From: Rubripirellula sp.
GTDB taxonomy: Bacteria; Planctomycetota; Planctomycetia; Pirellulales; Pirellulaceae
DNA: 47,664 bases
Assembly: GCA_029245125.1 (NCBI GenBank)
Contig: JAQWPZ010000225.1
Location: 1 to 47,664, forward strand
Direction: 5' to 3'
Both the position numbers and the translations under genes were made by a program. The notes under the pieces were generated by a model that did not search any database, was not told the origin of the DNA, and saw only the letters and a list, made by a program, of their open reading frames with translations. Numbering within the stretch: position 1 is the stretch's first letter; each line of letters begins with the position of its first letter. Shown here one piece after another: positions 26,856 to 35,179 of this stretch.

Positions 26856-29285
26856 ATGTGCCGTTGCAGTTTATGGTGGTCGCCCAATGTCTTTCTTGTG
26901 AATCGTTTCATCACGCTACTGCTCATAATCCTCGGCACCTTATCTCTTTTCACTCGCGGCGACGCCGGGGAGGCCCCGACCGCAAGAGTCACCGTCATTG
27001 CACCGGGGCCAAACGTACAATATGAGCTACAAGCCAGACTGATCGATGCCGTACCGGGCGATGTAATCGAGTTTACAGCTGGCCGCTATCGCTTCCATCG
27101 TCAATTGGATGTCACTGCCGCCCACCTCACGATCCGCGGAGCAGGCAGCAACAAAACGATTTTGTCATTCCAAGGGCAGCTTGCCGGCGGCGCCGGCATC
27201 GAAGCAACGGGTGATCAATTGCGACTGGAAGGGTTCGCGGTGGAAGACACCAGCGGGAACGCGATTAAAGTTCTTGGCGCTAACGGAGTTGTGTTCCGCG
27301 ATATTCGTACAGAATGGACGGGGCCAGCCCTGTCAACCAACGGAGCCTACGGACTGTATCCAGTCCAGTGCCGAAATGTATTAATCGAAAACTGCGTCGC
27401 TATCGGAGCCTCGGATGCAGGAATTTACGTCGGACAAAGCCGAAACGTCCTCGTGCACTCAAATCGAGTCGAACGAAACGTCGCCGGAATTGAGATTGAG
27501 AATACCATTGGTGCTGACGTGTACGAAAACGTCGCTACCAACAACACCGCTGGAATTCTCGTCTTTGATTTACCCGGCTTGCAAGTCAAAGCAGGACGCC
27601 AAGTCCGCGTTCACGACAATCAAGTAACCGACAACAACCATTTGAACTTTGCCGCCAAAGGTAACGTGGTTGCCGCGGTCCCATCCGGCACTGGCATCAT
27701 GGTAATGGCAACCGATGAGGTGATGGTCGATCACAATGAGGTCAGACAGCACCGGACGACCGGTGTGGCAGTGCTCGCTTATCAGGCATCCAATCAACGC
27801 CAGAAAGATCGAGAGACACTCGACTTTGATCCGTATCCTGAACAGATTTCAATTCACAGCAATCAAATCACACGAAGTGGATACGAGCCTGCAGGCGAAA
27901 TGGGATCGATGCTGTCTCCCTTTGTCAATGGTGTGTTTCCCGATGTGTTTTGGGACGGTGTCGGCGACCCAGCCCGTATGCAGAACGACGCTTTTGTTGC
28001 CGATCAAATTCCGTCCATCAAAAACAACGGTGAGATTCGCTTTGTGAATTTTGATCTTGCTCATTTGAATCCCCGTGACCTCCTCGCCGGGCGACACAAG
28101 CTTGCTACAGAACTGACGCTCCACCAGATTGATCGGGAATACCTTTCTAAAATCACACTCGAACCGGCCCTTGAACCGAAAATCGATTCATCGGCGGCAG
28201 TCCGTGTCTACCGAAATGCCAACCAATCATTGTCCGATTACGGCTTGTTTATCGGTCGCATCGCGGACCAAATACCAGCCAAGGATGTGCACCGCTACGA
28301 ACTCAATACTCCACTGTTTAGCGACTACACAAGCAAATACCGATTCTTCAGAATCCCCCCCGGCGAACAGATCAAGTATGCCGAGCAAGGAACGATTCAA
28401 TTTCCTGTTGGATCTATCATCTCCAAAACATTCGCCTACCCAATTGACATGACAGATCCATCTAAGGGGGAAAGGCTACTGGAAACACGGGTCGAATTCC
28501 TAAAACCCGAGGGCTGGTTCGGTTTTTCATACCTCTGGAACCAAGCACAAACAGAAGCAACACTCGCACTGGGAGGGAGCGAATTCGATGTCACTTGGAT
28601 TCATTCCGATGGCATCGAGCGAAACATCCGGTACCAAGTTCCCAATGCAAACCAGTGCTTCAATTGCCATCAGCAAGGCGACGCATTTGTCCCCCTCGGT
28701 CCCGTCGCCGCCAACATGCACGGAGCATGGAACCACGGTCAAGGTGAACGGAATCAGTGGGAAGAATTCGTCAAACAGGAGCTCATTTCCGAGGCTCCGC
28801 CTACTTCGCAATTAGCACCCTGGCCGACCTTCGATCACACCACAAGAGGTTCTGCTGCTGATCGGGACCCAGTCGCTGATCGGGACCCAGTCGCTGACCG
28901 GGCCCCAGTTGCTGATCAGGACCCAGTTGCTGACCGGGACCCATTCGCTGACCGGGCCCCAGTTGCTGACCGGGCCAGAGCATGGCTGCACGTCAATTGC
29001 GCGCATTGCCATAACCCGATCGGGACCGCGCGAACATCCGGTCTGGACCTTCGTTTGACCCAAATGACCCCATCCAAGTTTGGTGTGAACAAAATCCCAG
29101 TCGCTGCCGGGCATGGATCGGGCGGGCGGTCTTTTGATATCGTGCCAGGAAAACCCGACGAATCGATTTTGATGTACCGTATCGAGTCGCAAGATCCGAG
29201 CGTCGCCATGCCGAATGTCGGGCGACAGCTCGTGCCGATCGAAGCGGCTGCCCTCATCCGAAAATGGATCAAGCAGTTAGAATGA
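26856..29285 (+). CDS. Fusion of parallel beta-helix protein and SO2930-type diheme cytochrome domain
   Basis: 809-residue exported protein. After a signal peptide (about 1-38) comes a right-handed parallel beta-helix (about 45-400), with the repeated N-x-I/V-x-x-N pattern and phrases such as GIMVMATDEVMVDHNEV. This resembles the beta-helix family that usually neighbours SO2930-type cytochromes. The C-terminal part (about 455-805) resembles that diheme cytochrome family, with RYELNTPLFSDYTSKYRFF, heme motif C601-F-N-C-H605 and second heme motif C715-A-H-C-H719. In other bacteria the two parts are, as far as I recall, separate neighbouring genes; here they are one chain. Residues 668-707 are a repeat tract (ADRDPV-type) from an 18-bp array between the heme motifs. 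The start has a strong AGGAGG. Role unknown; a periplasmic, possibly glycan-binding redox protein is inference. Confidence 0.82.
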   Translation: MCRCSLWWSPNVFLVNRFITLLLIILGTLSLFTRGDAGEAPTARVTVIAPGPNVQYELQARLIDAVPGDVIEFTAGRYRFHRQLDVTAAHLTIRGAGSNKTILSFQGQLAGGAGIEATGDQLRLEGFAVEDTSGNAIKVLGANGVVFRDIRTEWTGPALSTNGAYGLYPVQCRNVLIENCVAIGASDAGIYVGQSRNVLVHSNRVERNVAGIEIENTIGADVYENVATNNTAGILVFDLPGLQVKAGRQVRVHDNQVTDNNHLNFAAKGNVVAAVPSGTGIMVMATDEVMVDHNEVRQHRTTGVAVLAYQASNQRQKDRETLDFDPYPEQISIHSNQITRSGYEPAGEMGSMLSPFVNGVFPDVFWDGVGDPARMQNDAFVADQIPSIKNNGEIRFVNFDLAHLNPRDLLAGRHKLATELTLHQIDREYLSKITLEPALEPKIDSSAAVRVYRNANQSLSDYGLFIGRIADQIPAKDVHRYELNTPLFSDYTSKYRFFRIPPGEQIKYAEQGTIQFPVGSIISKTFAYPIDMTDPSKGERLLETRVEFLKPEGWFGFSYLWNQAQTEATLALGGSEFDVTWIHSDGIERNIRYQVPNANQCFNCHQQGDAFVPLGPVAANMHGAWNHGQGERNQWEEFVKQELISEAPPTSQLAPWPTFDHTTRGSAADRDPVADRDPVADRAPVADQDPVADRDPFADRAPVADRARAWLHVNCAHCHNPIGTARTSGLDLRLTQMTPSKFGVNKIPVAAGHGSGGRSFDIVPGKPDESILMYRIESQDPSVAMPNVGRQLVPIEAAALIRKWIKQLE
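28857..28976 (+). repeat. 18-bp coding minisatellite, six full copies plus 12 bp
   Basis: Units like GCTGATCGGGACCCAGTC start at 28857, 28875, 28893, 28911, 28929 and 28947, with a partial copy at 28965-28976. They encode A-D-R-D-P-V variants (ADRAPV, ADQDPV, ADRDPF). The first two copies are identical; the others differ by one to three bases. The tract is in frame and separates the two heme motifs of the fusion protein. Confidence 0.95.
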
Positions 29286-29473
29286 GGGCTCTGGACAGAG
29301 TGCAGGCATCGAGTTCACCAGACCAAGATACCCCTGGCATGGTTTCCCCCCTCGGTTTCAACGTTAAACGCCAAACACGAACCGAGCCGGACGAGGCCGC
29401 ATGCCTTCGCAACGAAAACAACCGCAGCTCGACTGGATGGTCGGGATCGCAAACTTCGGAGAGGAGATACCGA

Positions 29474-31798
29474 GTGTTTTTAGATTTGAGATTCGCCTTA
29501 CTGGGCCCGTTTCTTTGCGGCCTTGCTTGTGCTTGCACATCCGACCAAACCGAAGCAGCGACCACGGCACCTGAATCCCCTGAAACATCGACTGTGCTAC
29601 AGCGAGAAGACCAGGTGACATGCGATCGACTCTCTGATCAAGTCGTCGTACATCGCGACGAATGGGGAGTTGCCCACCTGTTTGGTGAAACCGACGAAAG
29701 CACAATTTTCGGTGCTGGCTACGCTCAAGCCGAAGATTATTTTTGGCAACTCGAAGATACCACGATTCAGGCGATCGGACGCTATTCCGAGATTCGAGGA
29801 AAAGAAGGCTTAAAAACAGATCTGCTCGTCCGCAGTTTCGAGCTAGCCCGTCGCTCACGCGAAGACTTTGCCAAGCTTCCGCCAGAACACCAGAAGCTTT
29901 TGAAGGCGTTCGCGCTGGGTGTCAATCATTTTTTGGCGGCTCAGGATGATGTCAAACCGAGGTTACTGAAGCGGCTTGAGGCATGGCATGTGATGGCAAT
30001 TGATCGCTATCTAATGTTGACGATGACTTACGGGGGCAGTGGTGCCAGAAAGCCGAGCCCTCAAAATGCCAGACTCAGCCTGCGAAATCAAGCAGTCCCC
30101 AAGTACAGCTGGGACTGGGTTGATCCGCCGAGTCAAATCGAATCCGATGCCAGGGAAGCGATCGGTTCCAATTCATGGGCAATCGCGCCGCAGCGTACCC
30201 GTTCGGGCGAAGCCATGCTGTTCATCAATCCACACCAGCCTTGGTACGGGATTGGGCAGTTTTACGAAATGCACCTTCATAGTAAGGAAACCATTCGCTT
30301 TTCGGGCGCCTGCTTTTTCGGCAACCCCATCCCCGTCCTCGGTCATAACGAGTTTCTGGGCTGGGCCTACACTGTCAACCAACCTGACGTAGCCGATTCA
30401 TGGAAGATCGAATTCAATCATCCGTCTGACCCGCTCAAGTACCGATTTGGCGATGGCTTCCGGCAGGCGGAAGAATGGAGTGAGCCAATTGCCATCCTGG
30501 AAAACGGAACACTTAAAGAACAGACAGTCACTTTTCGAAAAACAGAAGTGGGCCCAGTCATGTCGGCCAACCGTCAGCAGGCTGTCGTCGCCAAGGTCGC
30601 GAGATTATTCGATGTTGGTCGATTGGAGCAGGCAATTGAAATGGTGCGAGCCACGAATTTCAAAGAATGGCGAGCCGCTTTTTCACGGTGTGCGATCCCG
30701 ATGTTCAACGTGACTTACGCAGACCGCGACGGGAACATTTTTTACGCCTACAACGGTGCGATACCAATCCGCGAAGAGCGTTTTGACTGGACGCGCACCG
30801 TCGACGGCAGCGACCCTGAAACCCAATGGAAAGGAATGCATGTCTTTGATGATTTGCCCCAAGTCCTGAATCCAAAGTCTGGTTACGTCCAGAACTGCAA
30901 CGGGTCTCCATTCATGACCACCGATTCCGATAACCCAAACCCAGAGAAATTCCCAAATTACATGGTGCGTGACCACGGCATCGATCGACGTCGCAGCAAG
31001 TTAGCGAGAGAGTTGCTTTCGAACGCCAACGGGGTCAGTTTTGATTGGTATCAGGATCTCTGCTTTGATCCGACCCTCTATTGGCCCAAGGCTGAAAAAG
31101 AGAATTGGATCAATAGCCTAGCGGAACTCAGAACCTCGGATCCCGAAATCGCAACGAAACTGCAACCGTACATCGATGCCTTGGTAAATTGGGATGGCAA
31201 AGCCGACAAGCAATCGAGCGAGGCATTGCTGTGCATCAGTTGGTACGAAGAACTGTACGGGACATCGCAATCGGAAAATATGAAGCGTGAGTATGCCGGC
31301 AATCCCAGAAAACAATTGCTTGCGTTGGGCAAAGTTGCTCAACAATTGACTGAAATGCACGGCACTTGGAACAAACCCTGGGGCGAAGTTCATCGCTTGC
31401 AGCGAACTGCTTACAGTGCGGACACGATGGAAGCAGGTGTCTCGCTGCTGCCATTTGCCAACAGCCAAGCCTGTGCCGGCGCCCCAGGACCTCTGGGCGT
31501 CGTCTTTACGATCTACTCGACGCCAAGTGTTCCCTATCTACGCCCGCAGCGTTTTGCGGTCGTTGGTGCTTCCTACATGTCGGCCGTTGCATTTGGCAAA
31601 AAAGTCCGCGCCGTTTCATTGGTGCCATTTGGAACCAGCGGCAGTCCCCGATCGCCTCATTTTCGCGACCAAGCGAATCTGCTAGCGAATCAAAAATTCA
31701 AACAAGCTTGGTTTTACGAACAAGACGTTCTGAAGGCAGCCCGACGTTCATACCACCCCGGAAAAGAACCAATCAAACTCTCACCCGTTGAACCGTGA
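29474..31798 (+). CDS. Penicillin acylase family (S45, Ntn-hydrolase) amidase
   Basis: 774-residue precursor from a GTG at 29474, chosen because GGAGAGGAG lies 7 bases upstream and a hydrophobic export signal (FALLGPFLCGLACAC) follows at once. The frame is open back to 29264 but that stretch is not protein-like. S45 enzymes self-cleave to alpha and beta chains, the new N-terminal serine being the nucleophile. Here the cut would fall at Gly231|Ser232 in AIGSNSWAIAP. The N-terminal domain shows RDEWGVAHLFGETDE and GAGYAQAEDYFWQLE, both typical. Cysteines near the signal end suggest a lipoprotein, but the lipobox is not canonical. Family members hydrolyse amides such as N-acyl-homoserine lactones, beta-lactam side chains or bile-salt-like substrates; which one applies cannot be read from sequence. 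It starts 188 bp after the beta-helix gene and may be co-transcribed. Confidence 0.88.
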   Translation: MFLDLRFALLGPFLCGLACACTSDQTEAATTAPESPETSTVLQREDQVTCDRLSDQVVVHRDEWGVAHLFGETDESTIFGAGYAQAEDYFWQLEDTTIQAIGRYSEIRGKEGLKTDLLVRSFELARRSREDFAKLPPEHQKLLKAFALGVNHFLAAQDDVKPRLLKRLEAWHVMAIDRYLMLTMTYGGSGARKPSPQNARLSLRNQAVPKYSWDWVDPPSQIESDAREAIGSNSWAIAPQRTRSGEAMLFINPHQPWYGIGQFYEMHLHSKETIRFSGACFFGNPIPVLGHNEFLGWAYTVNQPDVADSWKIEFNHPSDPLKYRFGDGFRQAEEWSEPIAILENGTLKEQTVTFRKTEVGPVMSANRQQAVVAKVARLFDVGRLEQAIEMVRATNFKEWRAAFSRCAIPMFNVTYADRDGNIFYAYNGAIPIREERFDWTRTVDGSDPETQWKGMHVFDDLPQVLNPKSGYVQNCNGSPFMTTDSDNPNPEKFPNYMVRDHGIDRRRSKLARELLSNANGVSFDWYQDLCFDPTLYWPKAEKENWINSLAELRTSDPEIATKLQPYIDALVNWDGKADKQSSEALLCISWYEELYGTSQSENMKREYAGNPRKQLLALGKVAQQLTEMHGTWNKPWGEVHRLQRTAYSADTMEAGVSLLPFANSQACAGAPGPLGVVFTIYSTPSVPYLRPQRFAVVGASYMSAVAFGKKVRAVSLVPFGTSGSPRSPHFRDQANLLANQKFKQAWFYEQDVLKAARRSYHPGKEPIKLSPVEP

Positions 31799-31955
31799 AT
31801 TCAAACGCACGACCGAAACCACCAGCACCTCCACAATTCAGAACATGCTGCGGGTGCCAACTACCCGCATGAACCTACTCCGCTTTAAAACATTGATTTG
31901 CCACAGCGTTCACAAATCCCCGCCGCCGCCAACCATCATTCAAACGCTGTCCCAC
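31799..31955. other. Junction region with inverted repeats between the acylase and the truncated permease
   Basis: Contains a 7-bp hairpin TGCGGGT/ACCCGCA (31849-31855 with 31863-31869), a candidate mRNA 3' end for the acylase. It also has inverted arms ACAGCGTT (31903-31910) and AACGCTGT (31943-31950). The similar words CTACTCCGCTTTAAAACATT and CCTACGCTTTGAAACATT appear on either side. This may be the scar where the 3' half of the permease gene was lost. Confidence 0.4.
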
Positions 31956-32765
31956 CTACGCTTTGAAACATTCAATGAAGGCAATTGGTGGTGATTGAAG
32001 GAATGGCTGCCAGTGCGTCTCACCGAACTCCGCTATTCCCTCCGGAGCAAACTGCGACGGTTGGGACAACATTGAACCAAAGCCGCCCGCGGCCCAATAC
32101 GCCCAAGCCAACAATGCTAACCCCAGAAAAATCAACAAGGGTGCTTTGTAATTCAGCAACTTGCGAACCGAGTCTGTTCCGTTCCACACGATCCAGACAT
32201 TCAACAACCAGAAAGCAAAAAAGCAGAACAATTGATAAACGTTGATTCCTAGCCAGGGCAAATCAGGCAGCGAACTCCAAGAGGGCAGATAAATCGCAGC
32301 CACCTTAAATATTGCTCTGCCACCAATCCAACATTGAATCCCGAACCAACCGCAAGCGACTAAAACTCGAAGAACCGCAGCAACGTTGGCACCGCGCATC
32401 CCAAACGGGGCACGACAAAAGACAGGAAAAGAGATGCCGTACTTGGTTCCCGCATGAGCGTTCAACAACATCGGAATTAAAACGATTGCGTTCCCCAAGA
32501 AAATCGCAAGCAACGCCTGCCACCAATTCATGCCTCCGTCAATCAATGAAGAAGCCAACATGTAAGTTGGAATGCAAGCCGCCAAGGCAACCCACAACGC
32601 GATCATGTCCCTCGTCACCCACTTCCTCGCCGACGGCGGAATGGGAGCAAGATTTTGATTCCAATATCGCTCTGTCTTGCACAGTTCATTAAGATCGCGA
32701 ACATCATCATCCGTTAATGCCTTGCCCGATGAAGATTCGCTCGGTACCGAATTCGCCACAATCAC
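31956..32765 (-). pseudogene. NCS1-type nucleobase/allantoin/thiamine permease, 3'-truncated
   Basis: 269 residues matching only the N-terminal half of an NCS1 transporter, which normally has about 480 residues and 12 membrane helices. Signature segments are present: NQNLAPIP, ALWVALAACIPTYMLASSL, NAIVLIPMLLNAHAGTKYGISFPV, ACGWFGIQCWIGG and NVWIVWNGTDSVRKL. About five membrane helices are seen. Similarity ends near FGETHWQPFL, followed by an unrelated short tail and a stop. No continuation is present downstream; the neighbouring DNA is the acylase gene. A five-helix NCS1 protein should not transport, so I regard it as a remnant, probably from a deletion. The substrate of the ancestor (purine, pyrimidine, allantoin or hydantoin) cannot be decided. 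Confidence 0.78.
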
Positions 32766-33170
32766 CCCACCCCAAATCCAGACTCAATTTCATTCAAACC
32801 GCGAAGTGATCACGCCCGAGGCTTTGCGAGGCACGGCGGAGCTTACGGACCAATTTTTCAAGTGCACATCAAATGGTTAAATCGTGTCGCCGGTTGGTGC
32901 TGGCAGCAAGAACTTCCGAAAAGGAAGCAAATCGACAACCGAGCACATACAACCGAGGAGGGTGCGGAAACAGCCCCTAGAACCGCATCCGCTTAAATCC
33001 CCCCGAAACCAAGCGAAACAGTTGCCCGCACAGGGAATTGTCAAATGTGCGTCGCAGCCACCACTGCAAACACCCTCTGCGTTTCGCATCGCAAACAAAA
33101 ATAACTCCGCTCATTGCGAGATACGATCAATCACCAAGCCCTCAGTCCATCTCGTTGGCGAGATCTTCAT
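32766..33170. other. Intergenic region, no gene seen
   Basis: 405 bp between the truncated permease start and the stop of the BPL_N-domain gene, both on the minus strand. Open frames here lack protein-like composition. It should contain the promoter of the permease remnant. Confidence 0.5.
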
Positions 33171-35006
33171 TTACTCGTTGCCGTCATGATGAACCTTCGC
33201 CGTAAAGCGATTTCGTGAGCGGAGCGTTTTTTCTTTTTCCGATCGCCAGTCAGAATTCGGTTCGGCGTGCCAAATTTGCACCCGGCGGATCTCATGCTCC
33301 GCGGTTCCCAAAGTAAGGGAAACGAGATTTTTTGGCAGATGCAACTGATCCGCCTTGGCGTACGCCACGTGATCGGCCATTCGAAAGAGAGCTTCGTCAC
33401 CAACAATTTCCAGAGTTGCGGTGTACCAGATGTTTGGTTCGACAGTAATCGGTTGATGATCTAACAGCAGATCCTCGATGATTTCCTTGTTACGAGCTTT
33501 ACGGATATGCTGAAGCAGAAAGCCACTTTCAATGAAGTCATTGTTTGGATTGGCCCACGCGGAAACAATATGACCGGTGATTTCAGGACGATTGTCCGCA
33601 GCAATCCGAAAGCACTGATGCTGCCACGATTCAGTAATCGGTCCATAACGAAAGGTCACCTCAATGACCAGATTGTTTGCTTGAAAGCCTCGATACGATG
33701 CGACAGGTGTATGCCCCATACCCTTGGTCCAAGTCGAACGCCAATCATTTGATTCGGTAACTCGTTGCCAATTTCCTGCACCGGCGCGCAAAGTTGCTCC
33801 ACTATCAAAAGTTGCGTTCATTTCGCCACCACGTTGATAACGTCCGTCATCGTCAAGAATCAACGCTCCCCGTTTGGCCAGCACAGTGGGAACAGGATTA
33901 CTACGCAGATGCTTAGGTTCACTGAATTCACTCAGTCGCATACGCAACTCTTTTTGACGCCTTAACCAATCTCCTTCGGTCGTCGCAGCAGTCACAGCAA
34001 GTTGAAACTCCCGAGGTTTAAAAGCCGCATCACCGGGTACAAGTCTTGGAGGTTGTGGAATTCCTAACAATGCTGGCAAGATAGCTTGGCACAACGCTGG
34101 TGGAGGGTCAGATTCGTCAACGCGTCCTTCTGCTGTCGGAGTAGGCCGTTCGAAATGGACGCCGGAGAGAACAACCGTCCCTTTTCCGCCAGGCCCAAAG
34201 GGACGCCGAATAATCGCCGGGGAACCATCAAAATATGTCGCCAAGGTGGTGACGTCGGATCCGCCCAGAAAACGCCCGCCACCCTGGTAGTAAATTTGCT
34301 TACCGTCCGCATCGGCAAGACCAACCGCGTTTCCTGCGGCAGTGACCGACAAGACAGCGTTGCCGAAATGTGGCCAAACAGCAATCTCTTTGATCGCTCC
34401 CGCCACCACTCCATCAAAAAGCTCAAGTGGGTATCGATACCGGACACCTTCCCAGTGCACGTCCTTGGCCGCGAGAAAACCTCCCGCGCAAATCCCAAAA
34501 TAACGCCCCCCTTGCCTGACATAAGCTCGGACGGAATTCAATCCTCGTTCGCCAGCGCTAAGCTGTTGAAAAAACGAATAGCCGCCGGGAAAAATGATCG
34601 CGTCATAGCGTCTTAAGTCACTCCTTTGCAAACGGCTCCAATCGAGCAACTCAACCAAAATCCCTGACGACTCCAACGATGCCACCACGGATTGCGCCCC
34701 CAAACTCCAAACACCGGCATCCGCATAGACGCCGACAAGCGGTGCTTCGGGGTCAGATTCAACCGGACGCCTTGCACGGTCAATCATCCACAACAAATTA
34801 GTTTCAATTTGCCGCTTCCAATAAAACTCGTCTTTGTGATGTCCAAACTGAAACACCCAATCGGATGGACGCTGATCATCGGATACCACCGGAACACCAG
34901 CCGACGGTTGCCCATATGCCGGAGAAGGCAACAAAGCCTCGCACGGCAGGAGAAACACCACCGCCAACAGGGTTGCAAAATATAACGGGTTATAAATCGG
35001 TTTCAT
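33171..35006 (-). CDS. Exported BPL_N (glutamine-amidotransferase-like) domain protein with lectin-like C-terminal domain
   Basis: 611 residues from the ATG at 35006, which puts a signal peptide (YFATLLAVVFLLPCEALL to YGQP) at the N-terminus. The frame reaches 35051, but the extra 15 residues spoil it. Residues about 88-330 match the biotin-protein-ligase N-terminal type domain, a class I glutamine-amidotransferase-like fold. VGVYADAGVW, DAIIFPGGYSFFQQL and YFGICAGGFLAA (nucleophile-position Cys173) are visible. Residues about 395-600 are beta-rich and concanavalin-like (FRYGPITESWQHQCFRIAADN, WYTATLEIVGDEALFRMAD), as in DUF1080/LamG-type glycan-binding domains. The protein is exported, so a role in biotin ligation is unlikely. 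It is divergently transcribed from a beta-helix/DUF1080 gene, suggesting a shared glycan-related task. Function unknown. Confidence 0.82.
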   Translation of the reverse strand: MKPIYNPLYFATLLAVVFLLPCEALLPSPAYGQPSAGVPVVSDDQRPSDWVFQFGHHKDEFYWKRQIETNLLWMIDRARRPVESDPEAPLVGVYADAGVWSLGAQSVVASLESSGILVELLDWSRLQRSDLRRYDAIIFPGGYSFFQQLSAGERGLNSVRAYVRQGGRYFGICAGGFLAAKDVHWEGVRYRYPLELFDGVVAGAIKEIAVWPHFGNAVLSVTAAGNAVGLADADGKQIYYQGGGRFLGGSDVTTLATYFDGSPAIIRRPFGPGGKGTVVLSGVHFERPTPTAEGRVDESDPPPALCQAILPALLGIPQPPRLVPGDAAFKPREFQLAVTAATTEGDWLRRQKELRMRLSEFSEPKHLRSNPVPTVLAKRGALILDDDGRYQRGGEMNATFDSGATLRAGAGNWQRVTESNDWRSTWTKGMGHTPVASYRGFQANNLVIEVTFRYGPITESWQHQCFRIAADNRPEITGHIVSAWANPNNDFIESGFLLQHIRKARNKEIIEDLLLDHQPITVEPNIWYTATLEIVGDEALFRMADHVAYAKADQLHLPKNLVSLTLGTAEHEIRRVQIWHAEPNSDWRSEKEKTLRSRNRFTAKVHHDGNE

Positions 35007-35179
35007 CGCACCATTCAAATCAATAAGCGTGCAGGAGCTTGCAAATCGCAATCAGCAACCGCAGTATAAATGCAAATCAATCTCGCCATCCCTCATCCCG
35101 GCATGGCGGGTGATACCTATTTGTCCCGCGACCCTGTTCACCGACTTGAAATTTCGAATCAAATCCAAACCAGAGCTAG
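35007..35179. promoter_or_regulatory. Divergent promoter region of the BPL_N and beta-helix/DUF1080 genes
   Basis: A 173-bp gap with two divergent starts on either side; promoters for both genes must lie here or overlap. I could not identify a confident -35/-10 pair or operator palindrome. Confidence 0.4.

Noticed and set aside
28857..28976. CRISPR-like array
   Set aside because: Repeats are directly adjacent 18-mers without spacers, in frame inside a gene, and no cas gene is present.
31849..31869. Same palindrome family as the hairpin at 26795-26813
   Set aside because: Only the GCGGGTG core is shared and loops differ. Two copies in 47 kb are not enough to call a dispersed repeat.
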